DNA of 64,000 nt, from NCBI GenBank assembly GCA_002794735.1, contig NBAZ01000023.1, positions 124,001 through 188,000 on the forward strand, written 5' to 3'. Below the pieces are notes generated by a model that saw nothing but the letters and a program-made list of their open reading frames with translations, had not been told where the DNA came from and searched no databases. The translations under genes were made by a program, and so were the position numbers. The first letter of the stretch is position 1, and each line of letters starts with the position of its first letter. This document shows positions 11,104-21,966 of the stretch, in pieces. The stretch is from Pyrrhoderma lamaoense (taxonomy: Eukaryota; Basidiomycota; Agaricomycetes; Hymenochaetales; Hymenochaetaceae).

Positions 11104-14100
11104 ATGTAAGTTCATATTTTCATTGATCACACATATATTTTAGACTCTCTAAACCGTTTTTCTCTTTGTTTAATGTAGGGTGTCTGTCGCTGTCACCTCG
11201 CCAGAGGTTGCCAGCGCGTCTTTACATAGGCGTTTACCTTGGTATATACACATTTATGCTGTACCCTTCCTGGCACTCTATCCACTACTTGCTTATGCTT
11301 ACTTCGTTCGTTATGACGACTGGCTACGATCGGAAGAATGGACTTTCTTAGCTTGTGTATCTCTTGGAGCCGGTCATGCGCTTTCTTTCCTTGCTACGCG
11401 TTGGAGCACGTCCGCTCGTGCGCTCATTACTTGCCGTTCTGCTTCAAATATTCGGACTGCAGATGCTATTAAGATCGTCCCTGCTGAGCACAGAGGGAAA
11501 GGAGAGATTGTATCTATCTCCAAGAAAGACGTGAGTGATTTGTGTACAGGTTGTATTGCAATTTACCGCTTACCACTCACCACACATACAATTACCTCTT
11601 ATTATTTGTATAGCCGAATGATCCATCAACGTACACATTCTCGTATCAGCAGGATACATATATCCTGGTATCTGAAAATCCTTGCAATTTGCTCCGCTTC
11701 CATATCCATCGTCATCGAAGCCTCCTCTCTCAGATTACCAACTACCAAATGGCCCAGCATCAAAGGGTCTAAAATCTAGTGATGTACCAAAACTCCTCGG
11801 TCTGTATAACAAAAATGAGTTCCACATTCCTATTCCTGCTTTTGGAACCTTGTTTGCAGAACATGCTACTGCACCATTTTTTGTATTTCAAATTTTCTGT
11901 GTTGCACTATGGTGTCTTGATGAATACTGGTATTACAGTATTTTTACTCTTTTTATGCTTGTAATGTTTGAATGTACAGTTGTATATCAGGTAAGCAATC
12001 ATTACAGATTCTTCATATGCCACAATATTCAAAAAGTGTCTGACGCTTTTGATATCCTATCATATAGCGTCTCAGGACACTGACGGAATTTCGTTCAATG
12101 TCCATTGAGCCTTATCCAATTCAATGCTATCGTGATAAGAAATGGACAGCTATCCAATCTGACCAGCTGCTTCCGGGTGATGTTGTATCTCTTGCACGTC
12201 AGCAAAACCATAAGGAGGGGACCACAGTACCTGCCGATCTTCTACTCCTTCGTGGGACATGTATTGTCAATGAAGCGATGTTGTCGGGAGAATCCACTCC
12301 TCTCTTGAAAGAATCTATAGAGCTTTTTGATGGATCAGAACGACTTGATGTCGATGGGAGCCACAAGAACAGTACACTATTTGGAGGAACGAAAGTGTTA
12401 CAGTCTAGTAATGGAGGAGCAAGCAGTGAGGGTCCCTCAACTCCTGATGGAGGATGCCTTGCAGTAGTTCTTCGTACAGGTTTCGGCACTGCTCAAGGAT
12501 CACTTGTCCGAACTATGTTGTTCTCTTCAGAAAGAGTTTCGGCTAACAATCTCGAGTCCTTCCTGTTTATTGCTTTCTTACTGGTCTTTGCTCTTGCTGC
12601 TTCTTACTATGTCTGGACTAAAGGACTCGAACGTGATCTAAAGAAGTCAAAATTACTGCTTGATTGTGTCATGATCATCACCTCTGTTGTCCCTCCGGAA
12701 TTGCCTATGGAGCTTTCTCTCGCTGTAAATGCATCTCTTGTAGCCTTGCAGAAACTCGCGATCTTCTGTACGGAACCTTTCCGTATTCCTTTTGCAGGAC
12801 GTGTGAGGTCTGTGCATTCGATAAGACAGGAACTATCACTGCAGAAAGTCTTGTTGTGGAAGGTATCGCTGGTGTTGATCCGGATGACAGCAAGCATCTC
12901 GTGAACGTTCGTGAGGCGGGTCTCAAGACAACACTCTGTCTTGCTGCGGCTCATGCATTAGTCAGGCTTGATGATGGTACCGTTGTAGGTGATCCGATGG
13001 AAAAGGTGGCACTTGAAGCCCTCGATTGGCAAGTGAAACCGGGTGACTGTATCTCTCCAACGAATCCTAAGGCAGAGGGAGCTGTAGAGCTTCATATCCG
13101 TCGACGCTTCCAGTTTTCCTCCGCCCTCAAGCGTATGTCGACTATTTCAACAGTTCAGCGTGGTCGGGGTAGTGGGACTGCCCGCGTCAGTGTGAAAGGT
13201 GCACCGAGACGATTAAGAAGATGCTTGCTCAAGTTCCTAAGGATTATGATGAGACTTATAAGTATTTCACTCGCCGTGGGAGTCGGGTCCTGGCTTTGGC
13301 CAGTAAAGAGATGGGTGGCATGTCGGCGGATACAGTGAGTTTGATATTTGTAAAAAAAAGTACTTGATAACGTCTGATCTGTGAATATCAGATTAATCAT
13401 ATTTCCCGTGAACACGTCGAAAGTGAACTTGGATTTGACGGCTTCTTGGTCTTCCACTGTCCCCTGAAGGACGATGCTATTGAGACTTTGAAGATGTTGG
13501 CAGACTCTTCTCACCGAGTATGTGTGATTTTCCTTATCAATCTAGTTTTACGATGGCTAAAGGTGGCATATTTCAGTGCATCATGATTACAGGCGATAAC
13601 CCGCTCACTGCTGTTCACGTCGCTCGTGACGTTGAAATTGTCGATCGCGAGACCTTGATTTTGGACTTGAAGGAAAATGCGAAACATGAGGCTGGTATGT
13701 CTCTTCCTACAATATTCTTTCTATGAGTTAATGTACTTTTCACTTTGTTCGTAGATCTCGAATGGAGAAATGTCGAGGAGACGAAGATTATTCCTGTGGA
13801 TCCAGCTGCACCGATTGATCAGTCCATACTGGATAATTACGACATCTGTATCACTGGAGCTGCATTGAAGCAGTATGAAAGTCGACCTTCATGGCAGATA
13901 CTTGTTCAACATACTTGGGTTTATGCTCGTGTCTCACCATCCCAGAAGGAGCTTATTCTCACTACATTGAAGTCCCTTGGATATATAACGCTTATGGCTG
14001 GTGATGGTACAAACGATGTTGGGGCGCTCAAGCACGCACATATTGGTATTGCATTGTTGGATGGTACCCTTGAAGATCTGCAGAAGATTGCGGAACATGC

Positions 14101-15526
14101 TCGTTTAGAACGGATCAGAAAGGTCTATGAGACACAGTTGAAGATGTCTGCTCGTTTCAATGCCCCTCCCCCTCCTGTGCCACCTGCTATTGCAAGTGCA
14201 TATCCTGAAGTTGTGGAAGCACACGCGAAGGCTGCTGCTCAGCAACACTCGGCAAGACAAAGGAACCCAATGGAGAAGGTATGAGTTTCCTGCTACTGTA
14301 TAGTGAAATGTATTGTTGATTGAGAAGTTGTAGTTTGATCTCAACTCTATTACGAACAGTTTGGCTGATATGGATGCTGATGATGACGTTCCAAAGATCA
14401 AGCTTGGAGATGCATCATGTGCCGCACCCTTTACGTCTAAATTATCTCGTGTGAGCAGCGGTAAGCTATATTGTTTTTAAACTATGCGATGCATATTTCT
14501 GATCTCGGCCTTCATAGTGGCACACATCATCCGTCAAGGACGTTGTACACTTGTTGCAACGGTACAGATGTATAAGATTCTCGCCTTAAATTGTCTTATC
14601 TCAGCGTACGCTTTGAGTGTACAGTACTTGGATGGTATCAAATATGGTGACTACCAAGTCACAATCACTGGTATGCTCATGTCTGTCTGTTTCTTGTGTA
14701 TCTCGCGAGCCAAGGTTAGTGTCTATTTACAACTCCTTATGTACGCCAAACCAAAATAACTAATCCATATCTTTGTTAGCCCGTCGAGAAATTGTCCAGG
14801 GAACGGCCTTTGGGTAACATATTCAACCTTTACGTCTTTTTGTCGATTATACTCCAATTTGCGATTCACATTGTGTCTTTGGTATACATCACTATGTTAT
14901 CAAATGAGAATGAGGAGTACGTGATCTTTATAGTGGAAGTGTTTTATGTAGTGTTAATCATAACATTTTCTTAGGCGCGGCCCATTGACCTTGAAGCGAA
15001 GTTTGAACCAAACTTACTCAATACTGCCATCTACCTTCTTGGTTGTCTCAACAGGTGTCAACATTTGCGATCAACTTCCAGGTAAATTGTTGTGTTCTGT
15101 TCAATGACTTACTAATGTGCTTACCAATTCTTCTTCGTACATCTCAGGGTCGACCTTTCCGAGAGGGAATTCGTGAGAACTCTGCTCTTTACTGGGGTCT
15201 TGTAGGCGCTAGTGCTGTTGCTTTCTCTGGAGCAACTGATTTTGTACCAGAGTTTTCGCGATGGCTTCAGATTGTTGAGATGCAAACATTCGTATGTGTT
15301 TTATCTTTTTGCTTACCTTATGAACATCTTTTTCCTGAACTAAGTCTTTTCTTTTTAATAGTTTAAAGTACGCCTTACTGGTGTTATGATTGCTGATTTT
15401 GCTGGGTGTTGGGTTGTAGAAGTCGTTTGTAAACGATTGTTTGCTGTACTTGAGCCAAAAGAGTTGATCACTCGTGGACTTGAACGACGTGAAGCACGTC
15501 GTCGCTTAGAAGCGAAAAAGGAGTAG
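11104..15526 (+). CDS. SPF1: P5A-type ATPase Spf1, ER transmembrane-helix dislocase
   Basis: Thirteen exons: 11104-11105, 11179-11530, 11614-11990, 12068-13334, 13392-13517, 13577-13694, 13755-14278, 14334-14460, 14518-14714, 14780-14916, 14975-15081, 15148-15291, 15362-15526. The product is 1215 residues, the yeast length, once five missing bases are allowed. Diagnostic blocks: [17 protein letters not shown] at the N-terminus, [16 protein letters not shown] in the membrane core, the phosphorylation motif [39 protein letters not shown], and a C-terminus ending in charged repeats. Known role: extracts misinserted helices from the ER membrane and supports manganese and protein quality control. 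The start ATG is split by the first intron (AT at 11104-11105, G at 11179). Frame breaks are near 11675-11678, 12798-12806, 13204-13207, 14981-14983 and 15043-15044; each is one base too few. Confidence 0.93.
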
Positions 15527-15875
15527 AATGAAAGATTATCAATGGGATACTTTTGTTCGTTTTTAACTCTTTATATAAACTTAATCACTCCATTTAGATT
15601 TGGTGTAGTAGTGTATTATATATGATCTAATTGCATTTAGACATGTAGACATATAAATGTGGGTAGATCCTTCTGATCTGAACGAGATACATGAGAAAGA
15701 GAGAGTAAAATCAGAAGGAGAGACACAGAGAGAGAGAGAATAAATATGGAAAAAAGAGAGAAAGAAAGAAAGGGTCAAGACCTAGTACTTAGTGCGAGGG
15801 AGGCAAAAAGCTATTCACCGAGTGTGTGTTTAATTCCTTAAGTTCGAGACAAATCTACCATATCCTTAAGTAGGT
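15527..15875. other. intergenic, convergent 3' ends
   Basis: Between the 3' ends of spf1 and the next minus-strand gene. It contains a purine-rich GA tract (about 15690-15775) and nothing that looks coding. Confidence 0.5.
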
Positions 15876-16766
15876 TCAGTATGACCATATCTGATATGGG
15901 CTGGCCACAGTCCTTGCAAAGAAGTCTTTTACGTCCACACTCCCCACAGAAGGCTTTTTAAATTTCTCGTGTTCATGTGCCAATTCTTCTTTTAATCCTG
16001 GAAACTTATTCTTATCTACCTGACCACAAGTTTTGCAAGAGTCGAGAGGTCTGTCACAAAACGGACAAACACCGTCCTTGATTTCCTCGTGGCTGTGATC
16101 TTGGTGTTGTCTTCCTTGTGGGGACCTATTACGGTTAGGAGAGGACTGGCGTGGTTGTTGTTGCGCTTGTGTTTGTTGCTGTTGTTGGGTGGTACGCCCA
16201 CGAAGAGGACTTTCACCGCGGTCGGTGTAAGTTCTCTGCTGGTTAGTTCTACCCCCTCCTTGCGGATCCCTTGGTTGTTGATGTGTTCTTGGAGTAGCCG
16301 AGCCTAGATTTTTGTTTATTGTCCCAGAAGAAAAGAGATGGAAGAGAGAGAAATGTTGATAAGTATTCACGTAGAATAAATGCTATTTTTGGAAGAATGA
16401 CACATACTGGTTCTTGTTGGCCTGGCTGCTAGAGGTATTTTTTTTCAGGTTAGTAAAAAAGTTAATTTTTTTGGAGATGACTTCAAAGAAAAGGGATTCA
16501 ACTTACGGTCTTGGGTTCCACGAGAAGAACTCTTTTCTTTACCACCAGTGAACACACCCCTTAACGACTTCATAAAACTTTCACCCTCTCCATCTCCTGT
16601 CCTCTTTGGTGAAGGTTCCCTGCGACCTGGAAATCATAGTTAGTCTTGATGTCTCGAAGTTTAGAAGAAGAAATCTTCTGAGAAAGTGAGAAAACGCACT
16701 TTCTGGAGTAGCCGTCCTTTCGGCAGACCGACCCCGCGCCGTTTGGCCACCTTGTCTAGTTGACAT
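15876..16766 (-). CDS. Q/R-rich protein with a C4 zinc-binding-like motif, unknown
   Basis: Four exons: 16766-16700, 16626-16507, 16428-16408 (21 bases) and 16303-15876. They total 636 bases, 211 residues. The N-terminal half is basic and low complexity (MSTRQGGQTARGRSAERTA, then a glutamine tract around PLRGRTTQQQQQTQAQQQ). The C-terminal part has a paired-cysteine motif, CPFCDRPLDSCKTCG, then a charged helix (KEELAHEHEKF). The four cysteines are spaced as in a small zinc ribbon. I do not recognise the family; a nucleic-acid or protein-binding adaptor is only a guess. The last intron has a CTAG acceptor and all phases agree. It is divergent from the YCII gene. Confidence 0.75.
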
Positions 16767-17312
16767 TCGTTGGGAAAAAAAGGTTACTAAGGTAAACTAA
16801 TTGAAAAGGCTTGTTATATTATACTGTCGTGAAAACAGCAAGTCGAAAGTTGTTTTTCGCTTAGAGGCCACAAATAAAAGGAGCCTGGATGGGCACAAAG
16901 ACCCCCTCTAGCAAAGGAAAGAAAGAGAAGGTGAGAAGGTAGACGGTATCATTGATGCGTAAAGATGTTATACGCTATAAGTTTGCGTTATTAGGGAATT
17001 GTGAGCAAAGTACAAAGTGGATTGGCCGTAACCCCTTGAAACGATGAAAGCTCTTTTTAGTGGCAACAGCAAAGCAATCATGGTCTGATATCTATAGTCT
17101 AGTGGTCAAGTGTAATGCTTCATAATTTTCGAGTTTTATATATTGACTTTATTTGATAAATTGATTGCGTAAGGACGGGATAAATATTGTGGCGACTTTG
17201 ATATCACGGGCAAAAGCAGCGGGACGGATGCCGGACAAGAAATTATTGACAACTTTAGTAAAAGAGTCAAAAACAGTAGGAAGAGAGAAGTTGGTGATAG
17301 CTGAGTAACCTC
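16767..17312. other. divergent intergenic region
   Basis: About 550 bases between two divergent genes. A tRNA A-box-like string occurs at 17091-17110 without a B box. Otherwise nothing seen. Confidence 0.45.
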
Positions 17313-17937
17313 ATGCTCCGTTTCGCGTCACGTCTGGGTCGAAAGGCTTATAAAGTCAACAACCTTTCGAGCAAGTCCTCGTCTTTAGACACAAGGTTTC
17401 TTGTACCATCACCCTTTGTCCGGGCTATGTCTTCCGAGTCTGAAAAGTACCAGTTTGTCGTCTTCGCACCTGATAAGGCGGACGCATTCCCCAATCGATT
17501 GTCTGTTCGTGAGAAGCATCTGCAGAACGCAAAGGAATTACATGATTCTGGTATCATCAGTTGAGTTCTCGAACCTTTGTATGTTTTGCTCGCTTATTCA
17601 ATCACTTAAACTTGAATGGGCGAAAATCAAACTTGCGTGTTCTTCGTACGGAATATACGTACATAAACTAGAATATGGGAATGCATTCTTGACTCCGGAG
17701 TCGATTGCGCCAGGGGTTACTGAGAAGAAGATGATCGGTTCTGTGATGATATTCGAGGCTGCATCGATAGAAGAAGTTAGGAGTTGATAGAGAATGATGT
17801 GTACTATAAAAATGGAGTGGTGAGTGTTTACGTTGTATTTTCACTTGTTCTAAGCTCATGAAAGCTGGTATTGTTCTGTCCGTTAGTGGGATCCCGAACG
17901 TCTCTCTATCTTTCCACTCAATTCCCGATTATTGTAA
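17313..17937 (+). CDS. YCII-domain protein, probably mitochondrial
   Basis: Exons 17313-17559, 17672-17819 and 17887-17937 give about 148 residues. The N-terminus is rich in Arg, Ser and Lys with no acidic residues at first (MLRFASRLGRKAYKV), typical of a mitochondrial presequence. The YCII core follows: KYQFVVFAPDKADAFPNRL, RLSVREKHLQNAKELHDSG, TPESIAPGVTEKKMIGS, then YYKNGVWDPERLSIFPLN. YCII proteins are small ferredoxin-like folds of unclear enzymology. The frame breaks near 17780-17783, between IEEVR and LIEND: one extra base (most simply an A) restores the family pattern. Coding total with it is 447. Confidence 0.85.
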
Positions 17938-18428
17938 TAATATCGATAAGCGAATTGTATATATTACGGAACGAACAATCAAAAATAAGCCAAAGAGGGC
18001 AATCACAGCTTTTAGCCTACAAAGTTGTTTCGGACATTCAGCAGACATAAAGAGCAATATTATCATCAGCTATAACGCAGTGATATTGATAACAATGAAT
18101 TTGGGTGAAGCAAACTGTCGCAATAATTATCAAAATTTATGCAATTTTATGAAATAACGAGCATATGACTGATGAACATTTTTTTTGTGGTTTTCTTTTT
18201 CTTTTATGTGAAACTCTTGCCGTTATGTTCTTGGTTTCCTACGAGTTAAGAAAAATTTGGAAATTCGTCAAGGAATGTTATTCCGTCACGGAGCGGAACT
18301 TGCCGTTAAGTCACTCGGAATACAACTTCCGTTTCATGCATTTAACGCGCCTATACTCCTGAAAGTGAGAGAATACACTGTTGAAGTGTCTTCAACATCA
18401 ACACACACCAGATCAAACTCTTGCCAAA
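17938..18428. other. intergenic before the hydantoinase B gene
   Basis: About 490 AT-rich bases. I searched it for a hydantoinase A half that would normally precede the B half in fungal 5-oxoprolinase and saw none. A short open frame at 18257-18439 is not recognisable. Confidence 0.45.
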
Positions 18429-20781
18429 ATGGCTATTAATTCAAGTGGAACGTCAAGCAAGGGCTCGGGCCAGACCCAATTTTGCTGACATTATTTGCTA
18501 ATCGATTCATGAGTGTCGCAGAAGCCATGGGTCGATCGTTACAGCAGACCTCAATTAGCACGAATATCAAAGAAAGACTGGACTTCTCTTGTGCATTATT
18601 CGCTCCGGATGGGGACCTTGTAGCTAATGCACCGTTTATACCTATACATCTGGGCGCTATGGGATTGTACGCTAATTATCCTCAGTTTATTCTTGAAACA
18701 TAAACGTTTATCATTATTATTATGTGTAGTGCGGTCCGGTACCAAATGAAATTGCACGGAAAAAATCTTAAAGATGGAGATGTGTTAATGTCAAACTCCC
18801 CTCGCGCTGGTGGATCGTGAGTGTTCTTGAACCCGCAACTTTTTCCAACTCGTTAAACAAGTACTCGTGTATCATGTCATATTCCGTTAATGATCTGTCG
18901 GCTCTTTCTTTCTTAAGGAAGCGTTTGTGGATTTCTGATGACTAACACATGACTTTTTTTTCTTCAGGCATCTTCCTGATATCACTATCATCACGCCAGT
19001 ATTCTCTTCCGATGACCCGAATGAAATTATATTCTTCGTTGCTTCTCGGGGCCACCATGCAGATGTAGGTGGAATTCTCCCGGGATCTATGCCGCCTACT
19101 TCTGTCACCATTTTCGATGAAGGTGCGGAAATAGTGAGCTTCAAAATTGTTTCTGGTGGTGTGTTTGATGCGAAGGGTCTTCGGGAGCGCATGATTGATA
19201 TCCCAGCTCGATACCCTGGGAGTTCCGGATGTAGAAATATCAAGGATGTGGAGAGTGATCTCAAGCTCAGATTGCTGCTAATCATAAGGGTATACAACTC
19301 ATCCATGCGATGGTCGCAGAATATGGGCTAGATACGGTGCAGAAGTATATGTATTTCATCCGGGAAAATGCTGAAATGTCAGTGAGGAATTTATTGAGGG
19401 AGGTTGCGAAGCGGACTGGAACGAACGTTCTTACTGCTATTGACTACCTTGATGATGGATCTCCGGTAATGCTCTATGTCCGATACTTTGGCATGTTGAA
19501 ACTTATTGTATTATAGATACAGCTCCGTGTTGAAATAAACGAAGAAGAGGGTTCTGCTATTTTAGATTTCGAGGGGACCGGTCCGGAAGTGCGAAATAAC
19601 CTCAATACACCAATTCCGGTTGTACATTCAGCTGTCATTTACTGTATGCGTGCTATGTTGGATAGTGATATTCCGTTGAATGCAGGATGCATGGTGCCTC
19701 TCACTAGTGCGTTCATTGGTGCTCAAAATATTCAAAATACTGACTCATGATCTTTACGTTACAGTAAAAATCCCTAAGAAGTCATTATTATTACCATCAC
19801 CTACGGCAGCTGTATGCGCAGGAAACGTCCTAACATCACAAAGGATAGTTGATGTCGTTTTAAAGGCTTCAATGCTTGTGCGGCAAGTCAAGGATGCACC
19901 AAGTGAGCTAGCTCACTTTTGTTCCCCCTCTTAAATTATGCATGATTGGATTTCTGATTTCTGTGACTAGTAACTTAACATTCGGTGCGGGAGGCAAAGA
20001 TAAGCAGGGAGTTGTCACTGAAGGTTGGGGATATTACGAGGTATGATAGGAGACCATCATGCTTGTCACCTGATATAAATTTGAAGTAGACAATTGCTGG
20101 TGGTTCCGGAGCAGGACCTGGGTGGCATGGAACTTCGGGAGTCCATACTCATATCACTAATACAAGGATTGGTGATGTTGAGATTCTCGAGAGACGGTAC
20201 CCTGTTCTTCTACATAGATTCGGGTTGAGGGAAGGGTCTGGAGGTCAGGGGAATTTAGAGGTGGTGATGGTGTCATTCGAGAACTTGAGTTTACACACCA
20301 GTTGCAGGTCTCGATTCTTTCTGAGGTTTGTGGAATATGATTTTGGTAGTTTTATATTTGCTTATACGTGGCTCATCAGAGAAGGTCTCGCCATCCATAT
20401 GGACTTGAAGGTGGAGGTCCAGGTGCAATGGGGAGAAACATCTGGGTGAAGCAGTTACGTGAGGAGGATGGGGACTTGGTTGATGTTGATAATGACCCCC
20501 TCACCGGCACACCAGACCCAGAAGAACAGAAGAATACAAAACGGGAGTATGAACCTCGAGTGATTAATATTGGAGGGAAAGCGACAGTATTGATGGGTAA
20601 AGGTGATCGACTGATTATTGAAACACCTGGAGGAGGTGCTTGGGGAGCATTAGACAGTGACAATCCTTCTTCTTCTTCACAGGGTTTGACTGGGTCATTG
20701 GGTAGTGCTGTGAAGGGCGTTGTTGAATGGGCTGCAAGAGGAAGCCTTGCTGAACGGGCTGCTGCTCAAGCGGGTTTTTAG
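18429..20781 (+). CDS. stand-alone hydantoinase B / 5-oxoprolinase B-domain protein
   Basis: Eight exons: 18429-18666, 18730-18816, 18968-19465, 19517-19706, 19765-19902, 19971-20040, 20090-20325, 20380-20781. After four single-base corrections this is 1863 bases, 620 residues. Hallmarks of Hyu[92 protein letters not shown] and [12 protein letters not shown]. In fungi this domain is normally the C-terminal half of a fused, ATP-dependent 5-oxoprolinase of about 1280 residues; here no A half lies upstream. The ATG at 18429 gives [14 protein letters not shown] before DPILL and fits a bacterial-type separate B subunit. It could instead be a truncated oxoprolinase. Breaks: 18467-18469 (G), 19265 (G), 19868-19869 (T), 20252-20253 (A). 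Confidence 0.85.
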
Positions 20782-20901
20782 GATTTATATGTAAAAATAC
20801 TAATAAATAGGAATTCTCATATCTGTATCAGTATAAATGCATGTATAATGTACAGCAAACACGCGATCTACAATCAACGTAATCCTAGACGGTATCGAAA
20901 G

Positions 20902-21604
20902 CTAGAATAAAAGCCACGCTTCATTCCTCTTTATTACGTCGTTCCAAGTTTCATCATCGTTCTCCGTTCCCAAAATCTCACACTCTCGATTTCATCTTTT
21001 CCAAGTTTAAGACCGTTGTACAGATGCTGATTGAAATATATTTATTAGCAATCCTAGCCAATCAATTATTGAAGTTTTTCTGACACTAGATTTCTACTAA
21101 TATTCTTTGCTAATTTAAGCACGACAAAGTTGATACTCACCGGAACATACCTTCCCCATTCCTCGGTCCACATACTTCTGCCTTTGGGTCCTCCCATCGT
21201 AACTCTTTCTCAACATTATCATACAGTAATCGTAGCATATATACACTTTTTACGTCCGAGAAGAAGAACTTGAGTGTACCCGGAACTTGGGTTGAGGTGG
21301 AGAGGTGGATGAATCCGGAAGTTGAGTCTAGAGAGCTGATGGGGAGTCTTTCGGGGAGATCTGCGTGTTTGGTTGGGATGGGTAAGGAGGAATCGACAAT
21401 TTTGTATATGTAATTTGGTTTGGATTTGGATAAGGAGGAGGGGGATGCATCAGTAGTACTGGTGGAGGCAGATGTAGATGTAGATGAGGATGAATCGTTT
21501 GGAGTAGCCTGGGCTTGGGCTTGGTGGCTTGTGGAGGACATTGTTTGTGTAACAGTGGACGTATTTGGATCACAAATGTGGCACAATGGTATCAAACGAG
21601 CCAA
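20902..21604 (-). CDS. DUF952-domain protein
   Basis: Two exons, 21604-21141 and 21026-20902, about 196 residues. The first about 60 residues are low complexity, Ser/Thr-rich. The DUF952 core follows: NYIYKIVDSS, SGFIHLSTSTQVPGTLKFF, VEKELRWEDPKAEVCGPR, then HLYNGLKLGKDEIESVRFW, and the end WNDVIKRNEAWLLF. DUF952 proteins resemble the ADP-ribosyltransferase fold and their substrate is unknown. Two single-base deficits: a C at 21141-21143, at the end of exon 1 (gives GMFP before HLYNG), and a G run on the minus strand at 20969-20971. With both the total is 591 bases. The start may be the first Met or the internal Met about 21 residues later. Confidence 0.85.
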
Positions 21605-21966
21605 TTTTGGTATGCTAAATTAATAGACTCGCTTGAGACGGATGTACGCAGCAGAACCCTCCTTTTTTAGATAAGATAGGAGCAAAGTTACATGTATGTG
21701 TAATAATAAGATGTGCTCCTTAATTTATTAATAGCGATTACCGCTTAAAAAATAGATTTTCATTTCGGCCTATCTTATCATGATCCTCCGATCAACTGAG
21801 GTAATCTCTTCTATTAGTTGAGAGTATATTGTAGTGGGATAACAAGAAGATCAATACAGTTGGAGTCTACAACTACCACTAGCTTTACAATACACGAAAG
21901 CATGTCGTTAATAAATACATACAAAATAGGGTTATCAGGTATTTTCTGGATGATAGTGTCAATAAG
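21605..21966. other. intergenic
   Basis: About 360 AT-rich bases between the DUF952 start and the metacaspase stop. No gene seen. Confidence 0.5.

Noticed and set aside
17091..17110. tRNA-like A-box string (TATAGTCTAGTGGTCAAG)
   Set aside because: No B box follows and the flanks do not pair into an acceptor stem.
18429..20781. hydantoinase B gene as a pseudogene
   Set aside because: Four single-base corrections at runs give an exact 621-codon frame with all family motifs and good splice sites; the same defect is seen in essential genes nearby.
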